Shown: piece by piece, positions 1 through 11,113 of the stretch
How the letters are laid out: each line of letters opens with the position of its first letter
Position numbering within the stretch: position 1 is the first letter of the stretch
Origin: Zeugodacus cucurbitae
Taxonomy: Eukaryota; Arthropoda; Insecta; Diptera; Tephritidae
DNA: 64,000 nt
Direction of reading: 5' to 3'
Assembly (NCBI RefSeq): GCF_028554725.1
Contig: NC_071668.1
Span: 52,247,732 to 52,311,731, forward strand
Made by a program: the position numbers and the translations under genes
The notes under the pieces: generated by a model
What the model was told of the DNA's origin: nothing
Databases searched by the model: none
What the model saw: the letters and a program-made list of their open reading frames with translations, nothing else

Positions 1-800
1 CTTTCAAGCGATTTCCCGATATAGAACGGACCTTCGGGAGCTTATGAATCTCTATTAAATTGTAATTAAATGTTCCGCCTTTTTGTCTTTTGAATTTCGC
101 GGCTATGTATAAAGCGTTACTGAGCTCGTATCTGGCAATACTATACATTTTTGAAAGGTCTTGATACGCCCTACAAAACGACGCTATGCATGATTAGTTT
201 GGATATTGCGTTCAAAACGTGTAAACATGGAGTTCACTCACGTCGAAATTCGCGATATTTTAAAGTGTTGCTTCGTTAAAGGCAAATCCGCTAGAGAAAC
301 ATTCCATGAGATTAATGGTGTTTTGGAGGCTGGTAATCTATCACTTTGAACTGCAGAGGAATGGTTTCAACGATTCAGAGCGGGTGAAAACGACACCATG
401 GATAAGCCAGCTGGCGGAAGACCTGTGACGACGAATACCGATCAAATAATGGAAAACATTGAATTAGACCGGCATGTGGCATCTCGTTATATCGCCCAGG
501 AGATGGGAGTTAGTCACCAAACCATTTTAAACCATCTGCAGAAGGCTGGATACACAGAAAAGCTTTATGTTTGGGTGCCGCATGATTTGACGCAAAAAAA
601 AACCTTCTGGACCAAAGGTTATGCCTACGATATGCTGCTGAAAAGGAGCGAATTAGACCTTTTTTTAAAGCGGATATAGCCCGGACATAGCGCCAAGTGA
701 TTACCACCTCTCCCTGTCCATGACTAACGAAAAGTGGCTGTCCGAGTTCTTCGCAAAATCTCTTTCTGTTCAAGTTATTTTATAAGGCCTGTATAAGTAA
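1..800 (+). pseudogene. Internally deleted mariner transposase fossil
   Basis: A reading frame opens at ATG 227 and, apart from a stop at 347-349, runs to about 603. It encodes the N-terminal helix-turn-helix half of a mariner-family transposase: an EEWFQRFRAGEND stretch, a GGRP linker, then VSHQTILNHLQKAGY and WVPHDL, all diagnostic of the family. From about 678 the sequence gives SPDIAPSDYHL, the third catalytic-Asp block (D34D) of mariner, followed by FFA residues. The part between, with the first two catalytic Asp residues, is missing, so this is an internal deletion derivative and cannot be active. Terminal inverted repeats were not located. Family knowledge: mariners cut and paste at TA sites. 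Fossil status is directly visible. Confidence 0.75.
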
Positions 801-1074
801 GCGGGCTATATAAAATAGCAACCGCAAATAAATCCACAAATGATTTGTAATGCTGTTTATCCCGATGGATGATCTATTGGATACATGCTTAGTATAGATT
901 ACGGATATATAAAGTAAACTGTTGACCAACGGAGTAGCATTTCCTCATGAAGCAGACAAAGCTGATAGTCCGTCTCTTGAAAGGTGACAGATCAGCCATA
1001 CAATCAATGATATCGCCAGAGGTGATGTTAGACCATTATTTATTTTGGATATATCTTATATCCTTCCCGTGTCA

Positions 1075-1535
1075 ATCTGCGATTCGCTGCTGGATGGATA
1101 CATTTCTGAAATGGATGGTTACTGTTGATGAAAAGTGATTCAGTAACGCCAAGCAAAGGGTCGTAGTGGAATTGCGATAAGCGGTAGCTTAACAATTATG
1201 GACGGTCAGTAAAGTTTAACTATGTGTTTGGTGGTTTTGGCAGAGAATGCTTTATTTTGAGCTAGCTGTAGGGGCTAAACTTAATTGGAACCTGTATGTC
1301 ACCAATGGGACTGTCTGAAGAAAGCAATTACCAAAAAGCGAAGAGTTGTGTTTAATTAGAAAAACGACTGGCAACACATATTGATATAGATTCGATAGTA
1401 GCTTAGGAAGCTTGTTTGGAAGGTTCTTTTGCAAACATCTAATATTCAAGTGATTATTACCTGTTCAGATCCAGGTCAGGTGTCAGTTTTTTTTTTTTGC
1501 CAAAAAGTTATTGAACAAAACTATGTAAATATGTA
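1075..1535 (+). pseudogene. Mariner transposase fossil, C-terminal part
   Basis: Translation of the plus strand from about 1,108 gives KWMVTVDEK, the first catalytic-Asp block of mariner (usually MVTGDEKW). It is followed about 40 codons later by LCVWWFWQ and YFEL, the conserved block before the second Asp. Remains of the third block (a DYYLFRS-like stretch near 1,451-1,470) follow after frameshifts. Several stops and frameshifts make it dead. It may be a second element, or the missing middle of the neighbouring copy at 1-800; I could not decide. Confidence 0.6.
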
Positions 1536-3282
1536 AAATAAATCCATTTAATGCAAAAATTGTGAATTTCTTTATACTAGACTTTAAATTATTATCGCCA
1601 GTTATGATTGGTTCGGTCAAATATGAATCCCACATTGTTTTATAAGGTGAACAGAAGAACTAATATTTACAAAATCAAAAAAGTGAAAAACAAAACATTG
1701 ATATAAGTGATATTCGAAAGAATTTTATAGCCGATACTGGTCGACGCCAATGCCATGGCCGATTAATCGCACTCTAGTCATATCACCCAAATTCCATAGA
1801 TTTCTTTGTTCAACATATAAGGTGTCATCCATATTTCTCGTCATTTGAAATTTTTCATTTTACTCGATGCAAGACGAATTTATTTTCACTTTTTTCAAAT
1901 GAATGGATTGATCCTACTGGTACCAGATGTTACAAACAAGCAAATACACCTTTAAAATATTAAAAGTGTTTTTTATGTTTAGACCGTGATAAAAAATTCA
2001 AAGTTTATGCGCTTGAAAGTATAATTTCAAATGGACTTCAATAAAAACAGAAATTTAATTTAAAAATATTCCAAATAAAAATTTATTGCCAACAACAACT
2101 TCAACGCAATAAAGTACGCGCTTAGACATAATTATAATTACATTACCTTCCCTAATTTAGAAATATTTGTTGTTGTAATTATACATTCATACATGCACAC
2201 AGATCTACCCAAAGTAAAGGTCACCACAATGCACCGCCCCGCTCATTGTACACAAAAGCTAGCCACGCGCCATAAAAAGATTACACACATAAATTTATTC
2301 CGGAAATGGAAACACAAGAAGTTTGTAAGACGAAACAAACAAACAAAAAAAAACAAGCGTTTTATTATGTTTGTAATACCGTTAGGTGTGTAAGTGTGTG
2401 TGTTTTTTAATAAATATTGCAGAAATGTGCGCGCACGCTTTGCATGAATCACGGCAACGATCCTTAAATAATTTTAGCTTACCAACTATAACAGTGTATG
2501 TGTACCAAGTAAGAGCTTAAAGCGCAACAAAGGGCTGGGGTAATGAAGCCACCGGCGAGCAATGTGACAATAACAGCAACAACAATCGCGTAGTACTCGC
2601 ACAATGCAAAAACAGGAGTAAACTAAACTAAGCTAAACTAAACCACTTACTCATTCGTTTGTGAACACACCCCCACAATTATTCAAAAACCCCCAAAAAA
2701 AAACGAAAAAACAACGAAGTCAAAAATTTTGTGAGTGATATAGAAATGTACACAAATGCGAGCATAAGTATGTATGTATATATTAGTGCAGCGAATTGAC
2801 AGTGGTCTGTTAGTGGAAAAATAGTATGCAAAACTTACATTCGAAAAGGGTGGTGATTATAAATTGAAATAAATTCTGGTAGACTCAATTATTTCAACAA
2901 AATATTCTGACACTTTTTGATACTTTAAATATATTTCCAAAAATATATGGAATTCGAAGAGTTGGAAGTCTAAATATTATTAATTCAATTTAAATATTAG
3001 AATTACAAATCTATTATTTATTTATCCGCGGTAAAATATAAGATGTGCTTGTGATATTCAGAAAATGCGGAATATGAATATGGACAAATTCGAAAACCTA
3101 AACAAAGAGGGTCGGGTAAAGAATTTCAGGTATCAGTTAAAATTACTTTAACGGTTTGTATTAAACCGATTTCTGAGGTAAAATTTACTCGATAAAATTC
3201 TGTGCATTAAAAGCTTCAGTGTACATTAACGAAAAATATACTATTTTTACTTATATAATTTTAATACTATTTGCCACTTTGA
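1536..3282. other. AT-rich spacer, no gene seen
   Basis: I see only short homopolymer runs, A-rich stretches and one moderately GC-richer stretch (about 2,190-2,470) with GTGTGT runs. The short reading frames in it are low-complexity Lys/Thr/His-rich translations without family resemblance. Confidence 0.5.
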
Positions 3283-3786
3283 AAGGGGTCATCCCATGTG
3301 ATGATCTCAAAAAATCGATTTTTTGTTCTTTTCATAAATTGCTTTCTTAGAATATGGTAGTAAAGTGAAAAAATTCGGAGTCGTTTTAAAGATATAGCAG
3401 TTGAAGACAAAACTGTTTCGTAGCGCTGAGTTGGAAGCTGGAAACAATGAACGAGTTTTTCTAAAAACTATGTTTTTCAAACTTTCCTCTATCGTATCTC
3501 AAAAACGGATTGATCCAATGACATGTAACAAATTCACAAAAAATTTGGATTAGCAAAAAAATTCACAATTTTTTTTCGAATGTCTAGCAAAAGTCAATTT
3601 TTAATATATTCATTTGGTCTCATGAGTCCATTCCATACATTTAAGCTTATAGATCAAAACGTCACTATTTTTTGTGATTTTCGATAAGCCAATCAGCTCA
3701 TTTTTTCGAGGCGGGGGTGTTCAAAACGTAGAAAAACAATTCTAAAAAATCCCTAAAATATAGGCCGTCACATAGGATAACCCCTT
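3283..3786. mobile_element. MITE with 20-bp terminal inverted repeats
   Basis: The left end AAGGGGTCATCCCATGTGAT and the right end (reverse complement AAGGGGTTATCCTATGTGAC) form an imperfect inverted repeat about 500 bp apart. No transposase frame lies between them. A clear target-site duplication is not visible (TTTGA left, AAACA right), so the superfamily is not assigned. Confidence 0.65.
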
Positions 3787-4951
3787 AAACAAATTTTTTC
3801 ATGATGAACACCATGTAAACTAAAATAAAAAGTGTGTAGAAACTCTGTGCCCAAACAAAATTAATTGTTCCAGTGTTTTTTTTTTTTTGTGCGAACAAAT
3901 ATCATCATTAATAAATTACAGTTATAATAGCTTCCACTGTGCTTATGCGCATAGCAGCCAGGCAGTGACAAAAATAACAGCACACCCTTGCCATATATTT
4001 TCGTTAAGCAAAAATAAAATGGGAAAAAACAAAAAACAAAATGAAACGCTGATTGTTTGCCAACCTTAGCACTATGCCCTCCACGCTTTCTGTCTGTTTG
4101 TTTGCCTCATAATTTGCATATTGGCGCGACGTAACAGCATTCTTGCGAAATGCCCTTAAAACACCTAAAAATATGCTACGTCATGGTAGCGTCTGCGTCA
4201 TAGCAAATCCAAACAAACAAACAGAAACAGTGTCCAAACCAAGCAAAAACTATTTACAAATGTAAAAGTGAAGGTAGAAACTTTCGCAAATAGAAAGTAA
4301 TGAATACAAATAAATATGTGGGCGGATTCGTATGTACATCTATATAGGTATGACAAAGTGTATGTATGATATTTTGGGGCATATTTGAAGTTCACGCAAT
4401 CACGCGCGTGTTTATGTGGATATACGAGTACATGGCGACCTTTTCATTAGTTGAAACTGATTTATAGGCAATGAAGCAGTTTCGATTTTCAAATCATGCT
4501 TTTACAACATGTTTTAGTGTAAATATAACCTTCGATTCGCCGTTTCTCTGCTCTGAAAGCAACAATAGATGTTAGCAGAAGTGCGCGATGCAAGAGCGCG
4601 TGTCAGGATACGTCATTAAAGTGGTATGGCGGCCAATGCTAGGAAGCTTTGTTTTACTTACATAGTTTAAAGCAGTTTCAATATTTTGAATAAGTCAAAT
4701 GACAAATTACTAACAAAAAGTGATGCACAATATATTTTTTCTATTGATTTTAAAAATTTAGACGAAGACTTTCAACTAAAATTAAGTGGACATTCCTGAT
4801 CCTTAATTGGTTGACGATAAAGCGCACATGTTTATCAGTTTCATTATTTGCTCAATGATCATTGATGTTTGATAAGTAATAATAATTTTGTTCATCTAAT
4901 GGTTCTTAGTAGCACTTAAATCTTATTGAGATACTTGTAGAGTTGTATATA
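3787..4951. other. Spacer, no gene seen
   Basis: AT-rich DNA with poly-A/T runs and TATGTA-type microsatellite. The reading frames here are short and compositionally biased. No splice-linked coding potential was recognised. Confidence 0.5.
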
Positions 4952-5697
4952 CAGTATTTTTCGTTTAATTGACCCTATGGTTAATTTGTTTCCCCGTATA
5001 TGTAATTGTAGGCAGTTAAGTGCACATACATATGAGTTTTCCTTCAAGCAATTAGGTGGGTTTCAGAGGTTGAAAACATGAGTATTTTTATAATTTTTTT
5101 TAATATATATGTACAGTCATATATTTCATTTAAACTATTCTGAGATATCTAAACAGTATTTTGTGAAATTTTTATTTACAAATTCCGAAAACTCAGCTGT
5201 TGGATAGCATCCAAATCAACAAACCAAAAATATTTCGATAGGACATGGATAACTCTTCTTAATGAACGAAGGAAAAAAGAAAATATTAAAATTTGTATTT
5301 TTGACAAGTTTTGAACAAAAAAATTCAATTGTAATAAAGATGTGTGGAAAACTTGAACAGAATTGTTTAAACACAATTGTGTCCATTGACTTCAAAATTT
5401 GATTTTTTAGATAAAACCGTTTAAAGTTTTCCATTCAAATTCAGGTGACCTGATGGGCGGATCTTCCAAAGTGTCTTGAAATTTAATTCGGATCGATTTG
5501 ATAACTTGTTTGATAATGTTTTAATATTGCAAGTTTTGAAACCCACCTAACGCCTTAATTCACTATGTGGTCCAATTAAGCGTGATTCCTGTGATTGAAC
5601 AAATTGTTCAATTAAGCGGGTATCTGTTAATTGATTCCCCGGTTAATTGAACAAAAATTTGTGCAAATTTTGATGAGCAATTAAGCGAAAAGTACTG
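4952..5697. mobile_element. pogo-like non-autonomous element (CAGTA... TIR, TA target)
   Basis: The left end CAGTATTTTTCGTTTAATTG and the right end (reverse complement CAGTACTTTTCGCTTAATTG) match at 18 of 20 positions. The left end directly follows TA; the right end is followed by CATA. Sub-terminal iterations of TTAATTGAACA/CAATTAAGCG lie near both ends. CAGT termini at TA sites are typical of the pogo/Tigger branch of Tc1/mariner (family knowledge). No transposase is left. A different TIR element (5,052-5,550) sits inside it and makes up most of its length. Confidence 0.65.
5052..5550. mobile_element. TIR element nested in the pogo-like element
   Basis: The ends TTAGGTGGGTTTCAGA and (reverse complement) TTAGGTGGGTTTCAAA are inverted repeats about 500 bp apart. 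Internal words (TTAATGAACGAAG, CCGAAAACTCAG) recur, inverted, in the copy at 9,889-10,430. That supports a real dispersed family rather than a chance palindrome. No coding sequence. Confidence 0.6.
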
Positions 5698-5892
5698 CAT
5701 ACAATAGATACGGATGACGAGACGGCATGATTTGCAAATGTTTGTCTGCACGTCCAAGCGATAATTTTAATAAAAATAAAATTTATAACTAGATGAAACT
5801 TAGTACTTATTTCACTCTGAAGAGGTTAGTACTGTAGTTAATCTTTATAATTTACTTTTATAATACAATTACCCTCGATTTCTCATAAAATA

Positions 5893-6636
5893 CGTGGTCT
5901 GTTAAAAGAAAGGGAGAAACATTTTTTTATGTTCACAGTTTCCTGCTGTCGATGGATCACAAAATTTCAATGTAGTATGAAAATGCAATTAAGTGCTCAA
6001 AACACTTGAATTGTTGAAGGTGGCATACGGTGAGTGGTACACGCTTTCCAAAGAAGGTCAAGAAGATGTGAATGATGACGCTCGCCTAGGCGCTCCAGCA
6101 CATCAACAACCGATGAAATTGTTGGGAAAGTGAAGAAAATGTTTATAGAGGAGAATCGCCGAATCACTATTAGAGAAGTTGTTGAAGATGGATTGGCTTA
6201 TGCCATGCAATATTTTCAGAAGCGTGGGCAGCGACGTTCGTCCTAAAATTGCTGAATTTTTACCAAAAAAAAAAACCGTGGCATGAGCATCGCTCAGGAG
6301 TTGTTGAATAGCGTCAACTGGATCGCTGCTTTTCTTAAAAGGGTCTTAAGAGATGAAGAATCATGAATATATAGTTATACCATCGAAACCAAAGTCTAAT
6401 CGTTCCAATAGAAGAGCCCAGGAGATGCAAGACTACACTGAAAAAAATCGGTGAGAAAGCTCAAGGGCATACCAAAAAATGTTTAACAGAACAGAATCAA
6501 GGATTGGAAAAAACTCTGGGACAAGTGTATTATATCTGAGAATGGTACTACATTGAAGATGACAAAATAGAAATTGATGAATAAATAAATATATTTTAAG
6601 AAAAATTAAAATTAACCTATTTTTTAACAGACCTCG
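5893..6636 (+). mobile_element. Mariner deletion derivative with both TIRs and TA flanks
   Basis: The left end CGTGGTCTGTTAAAAG, preceded by TA (5,891-5,892), pairs with the right end (reverse complement CGAGGTCTGTTAAAAA), followed by TA (6,637-6,638). Inside, broken frames give EGQEDVNDDAR, ENRRITIREV and, near the 3' end, a stretch ending DKIEIDE and a translation ...TYFLTDLV. These are hallmarks of an irritans-like mariner transposase (family knowledge). The catalytic core is mostly deleted and stops are frequent. Confidence 0.75.
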
Positions 6637-6779
6637 TATGTATTCAAACAAACTTAGTAGAAAGTTTATATTATATCATTTCTTTATACAAGGAAATGTT
6701 CAGTAATAAATAACTAGAAAGAAGTGTTAAACTACGGGATAAGATGTAAACCAACATTTATACTGTATCATTATATATA

Positions 6780-7200
6780 ATTTATGAGTGCTGGGATAAA
6801 ACCTAACCGATTTTTCTCATTTCCGCCAACAAGCCATATCATTCACACAAATGCTAATGTTAGCTGTATGAGAACTTGAAGATGTGGTTACCCGATTTCC
6901 CCCATTTTTAGCACAAACACACATTATTAGAAGAAAAATAGTTTTCTTTAATTTCTATATTAATATAAATTATTCAAATATTGAAAAGTTATAGTCCGAT
7001 ATCGCCAATTTATAGATGAGTGACCCCACACCTCCAATCGAGGTGATAAGGTGTATTCCAATCGAGTATTAGCGCAAGAGTTTTATTCCGGTACCGTAAA
7101 TGATGATTTATTGGTCGGGTAATTCCTGAGACCTCCATCTTTACTATCTTTTCTGTAAAATTTAGTGCTTCTGGCGGTTTTCTTTAGTGGTATGTAGTTT
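6780..7200 (-). mobile_element. Decayed fragment of the long Helentron-like repeat
   Basis: Phrases such as ATTAGAAGAAAAATA, AAAGTTATAGTCCGAT, TAATTCCTGAGA and AAATTTAGTGCTTCTGGCG occur in the same order as in the complete copies at 31,708 and 59,276. Neither terminus is present, so it is an internal remnant. Confidence 0.6.
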
Positions 7201-7289
7201 AGACGGGCGAGCTTATCGCCTAACTCCACTGTATAGGCGTAGCAATGGTTCTAATTGGGTCATCTGCCCTCTCCCTGTCGTTATCGCTT

Positions 7290-7736
7290 GTTCCAACGGA
7301 CGGAGCTTTACTATTATAAAGAGGAAAGATTTGTATGTATGTTTGTAATGAAAAATCAAAAACTACTGTGCCGTTTTCAAAAAAATTTTGGAATGCTACA
7401 TTCACCCTGAGTAACATAGGCTATGTTTTTTGCAAGAATCTCATTTTTCTGGAAATAGTTCCCAGGTGAGGGTATCAAAAAGACAACGTGATGGATGGAT
7501 GGAATCTTAATCTGAAACTGAAAATCGTCTTGCAAGTTATTCTCTTCGTATCGCAATTGCGTGCCAGAGAGTCAAGTAAAGAGCGCTCGCAGCTGCTTGC
7601 TGAACAAAATATAAGAAATATACAAGCTCGGGTATCGAACTCTGAACGTTCCCAACGCCTTCATAATAAGAGAGAAAGACAACGAACACCAAAGACTAGA
7701 GGTCGTAATCAAATTTTAGTTCATGCCAATTAAATA
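7290..7736 (+). pseudogene. Possible Helitron-like ORF start (Arg/Glu-rich N terminus)
   Basis: An open frame from 7,488 to 7,733 encodes an Arg/Glu/Ser/Gln-rich 81-aa peptide with iterated RARESSKERSQ / RVSNSERSQRLHNKRERQR. It resembles the repeated basic stretch that precedes the Rep-helicase in many arthropod Helitrons. Upstream (7,320-7,430), TGTATGTTTGTAATGAA, then a CCGTTTTCAAAAA, GCTACATTCACCCTGAGTAACATAGGCTAT series, is a leader often seen before insect Helitron-type ORFs. No Rep or helicase motif follows. The assignment is inference. Confidence 0.35.
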
Positions 7737-9888
7737 TAATTTCATGTTGGAATATTCCTCATTTTACTTTTTTAAAATGAACCCACGCAAGAAACGGGAA
7801 AGTACATACATATGTATGGGAGAGTGTGTAAAAACTTGTTTTTTGAAAGGTTTGTTTAACCCGTGTAAAATTTTCATTAATTTTCTATAAAAATCAAAAA
7901 CCAATTAAGTGATAGGAAAAGAATTGCCTAAACATGGTGGAAATCTTTTCAAGTCCATATACGAAATATAACTAAATATTTTCCTATTTCCTTTTCTGAC
8001 ATATTGTAAAGTGTACAATATTTATCAAGTGGTTTGTGCAGCACGAACTCATGATCAATTCACCGAATAACAAATCAATGAAAAGAAATGAAGACTTGAA
8101 AGATCACTATAATCGCACTCGATGATGATAAAAATTGGAAAAATAATTGGAAATTTGTTTAAAATTTGTTTTCTTTATAAGGATATGATATTTATTTATT
8201 ATTAGCCTATATAAATGACCCTGTGTCCGTAATATTATGAACACTAGTGCCATTTATTTGTATACGTTTTTGTGCTCCAATCGAATTTCCAAACTGATTA
8301 CCGTTAAATAGCATTCCCATACATGCAAACATACACACAATTAAAGCAAAAAAAAAAAAAACAGCCAAAATACATATTTCTGTTTATTCCTTTATGCAAA
8401 TAGGTTTACCAGCAGAATTATTCCACTCTTGAGGTGACAACATTTAAAATTGATTTATGTGCTGCCTCAATTTCACCAAAATGAACTGTTTTGTACACAC
8501 AAACAAACAAAAGCGTGCAAACTCATACAAAACAAAATGTCTCTCGATGGCGACGATGACACTTGGCGCGATCATAACAATTTTTTTTTTATTTCTTTAA
8601 TATAAATATTTCGAAAATACGTTTTGTGCATACACACACACGCTCAAACATACATACGTAAGTGTATTTATATATTTTTATTCATAGTAAAATTAGAAAA
8701 TATCTTCATAGTTTATAGCATTGTGGTGGCAAAGTCAAGTTCGACATTGGAAATTGCTTTTCTGTATTGTTTTTGTTTTTTGTTTATTTTCGCATAGACT
8801 TGCGTGTCGCTGCGAAAATATTCAAACGAACATATGTATATGTATATATGTATGTAAAGTCTGCCTATTACACATGTTGTCGGTTGCACAATTGTCAGCA
8901 GTGTCGAATAAAAATAACACAGCAAGCATATATGCTATAATAAAATTGGCATTCAAGTGTATCGTGTATGTATGTAGTTATGTATATCAGAAGTGCATAT
9001 TTTATAAATACAAAAATAAACAAACTATGGTCGCTGACATTGCTATCACACACATTAGATCTAGATATATGTATACTCTATTCACTCAAAGTGCCGGTGT
9101 GCGAAATCACGCATTGTGTTCGAAAATACAACAAACAATGCTCAAAAATTAAAAAAAGAAACTATGATTTATGCGATAGTACTTGATAGTACTTATACAT
9201 ATGTATATACAACAATACTTTCAAAAATTCGAAGAAAGCTCGTAACGATAATTTTTTAAACTCTTATTTTTTATGTTTTAGTGTTTCCAGTTGCTATTCT
9301 CCCTGATTTAGACCTAAATACTTCAAAATATTTCTTAAGAATAGAATTTTATGAATCCTTACACCTAGACGTTCACGTTAACTTTTTACTGAACACATTA
9401 CTAATGAAAGCGTTTTCCTTTTATTTAGGCATATGATATTTCAATATAAAAATCCCAAAATAAACAAATCTAATAAAAAGCTAGTTAAGAAATCCCTTAA
9501 AACTTAAATTTATATAAAAGAGTAGATACATATATTTTAGAAGGATATGTATTGCAATACCGTATCGATCCCTGTACTGCAATCTACTGCAAAGCGCAGA
9601 TATATTTCTTTAATTTCTGAATTATTTCACTTTTGACTCATAGTTGAAAAAGCTATTTTCTTCAAATTCAAATTTTTTCGCTTTTCTGTACTAGACCCTA
9701 CTGGAAGTATTGATCACTTAATTGAAATAGTTTATTGACAGTTTTTCTGAAAGGGAGCTCTATAAATATATGTATCCATACTCTAGAATTTATGAAAATA
9801 TACTTAAACCATAAATAGTAGTTATGTAAGAAAGAAATAAATAGAGTTAAAGACGAAGCAAACAATTTATATAATTTTACTTATGGGG
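7737..9888. other. Spacer with microsatellites, no gene seen
   Basis: AT-rich DNA with (CA)n, TATGTA and poly-A runs. The longest frame (8,721-9,152, 143 codons) is Cys/Ile/Tyr-rich, spans ATGTATGTA microsatellite and lacks any recognisable domain. Confidence 0.5.
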
Positions 9889-10430
9889 TTAGGTGAGTTT
9901 CAAAATTTCATTTTGGAAAACAAAATTGATTTATTAAATAGTAAAATATGTTTAAACTCAAACCATATTATCCAAATATTTCAAATAAATACGAGTTAAT
10001 TCTAATAATAATAATAATAATTCATAGTTCCGCTCATCAAGCCAACGCAGTTCGAATTTAAAACTTTAAACCCGTTTAACTCAAAACTCAGTTTTCTAAG
10101 TCGATGGACACGATATCTCGAAAAGTGATTTTGTTCAAATTCTGTACACATCTTTTAAATAACATTATCTAGTTAATGAACGAAGGGTTTTCATATTAAA
10201 ACTATTTTTTCGAACCAATATTTGGCAAAAATTTTACCAAAAAAATTTAGATTTTTTATTAAAAGTCAGTAAAAAATAAAAATTTTAATTATTTCTTTTT
10301 TTCTTCGTTCATTAAGGAGATTTATCCACGTACACTTTTGGATCTAAAATAAATAAATAATCCAATAATGATCCAATAATCATGGGAGATGAGGTACCAA
10401 TGGCTGAGTTTTCGGTATATTTAAATAAAA
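9889..10430. mobile_element. Truncated second copy of the 5,052-5,550 TIR family
   Basis: It starts with TTAGGTGAGTTTCAAAA, one base off the TIR of the 5,052 element. It contains the same internal words in inverted order (TTCGTTCATTAAGGAGA; CTGAGTTTTCGG). The far end is cut where a Helentron-like copy begins at 10,431, so the second TIR is not seen. Confidence 0.5.
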
Positions 10431-11113
10431 CAAGTAAGGAAGGGCTAAGTTCGGGTGTAACCGAACATTTTATACTATCGCAATTTATTTATTTAATTTT
10501 ATTATTATAACACACAATTTGGCCCACATATTCGTCATATATATGGCATAAAGTCCATCGAAAGATGGAAACCTTAATGAAATTTATGGTTTCTAGTGTA
10601 TTTCCTTACTAACATAACCTTTGTATGGGGGGTGGGCATGGTTATAATCGGATTTCCTCAATTTTTGGACTCAAAAACGACTCTAGAGAGTTTGGTTGAT
10701 ATAGCTTTAGTAGTTTACGAGATATGTACAAAAAACTTAGTAGGGCCGGAGCTAAGCAAAATTACATCCAAATATACCCCTTCATAGTGCGATTCTTTCT
10801 ACCAAATTTTTCTTCACATAGCTTTATTTATGGCTTAGTTATGGCACTTTATGTCCTTTACGTCCTATGATGCCAAAAAACACGTGTACCAAGTTTCATC
10901 AAGATATCTTAATTTTTACTCAAGTTACAGATTGCACAGACGGACGGACGGACGGACAGACAGACATCCGGATTTGAACTTCACTCTTCTCTCTGATCAC
11001 TTTGGAAAATATGCTTAACTCTATATCTAACTCGTTTAGTTTTGGGTGTTACAAACAATAGTTGTGTGAACAAAACTATTATACTCTCTTAGCACCTTTG
11101 TTGCGAGAGTATA
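10431..11113 (-). mobile_element. Helentron-like non-autonomous element (HINE / DINE-1 type), short form
   Basis: Reading the minus strand as sense, the 5' end is TATACTCTCGCAA. It is followed by an imperfect inverted copy of itself (a hairpin), then a (GTCT/GTCC)n tract at about 10,938-10,965. The 3' part has a second copy of the end as a subterminal inverted repeat (here TGCGATAGTATAA), a stem-loop TTCGGTTACACCCGAA and a terminal CTTACTTG. Asymmetric terminal/subterminal repeats plus a 3' stem-loop are described for Helentrons and their non-autonomous HINEs (DINE-1, 'mini-me'). The family assignment is therefore strong inference. No coding capacity. Confidence 0.7.

Noticed and set aside
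8721..9152. 143-codon open frame
   Set aside because: Cys/Ile/Tyr-rich translation through ATGTATGTA microsatellite, no domain, overlapping open frames on both strands.
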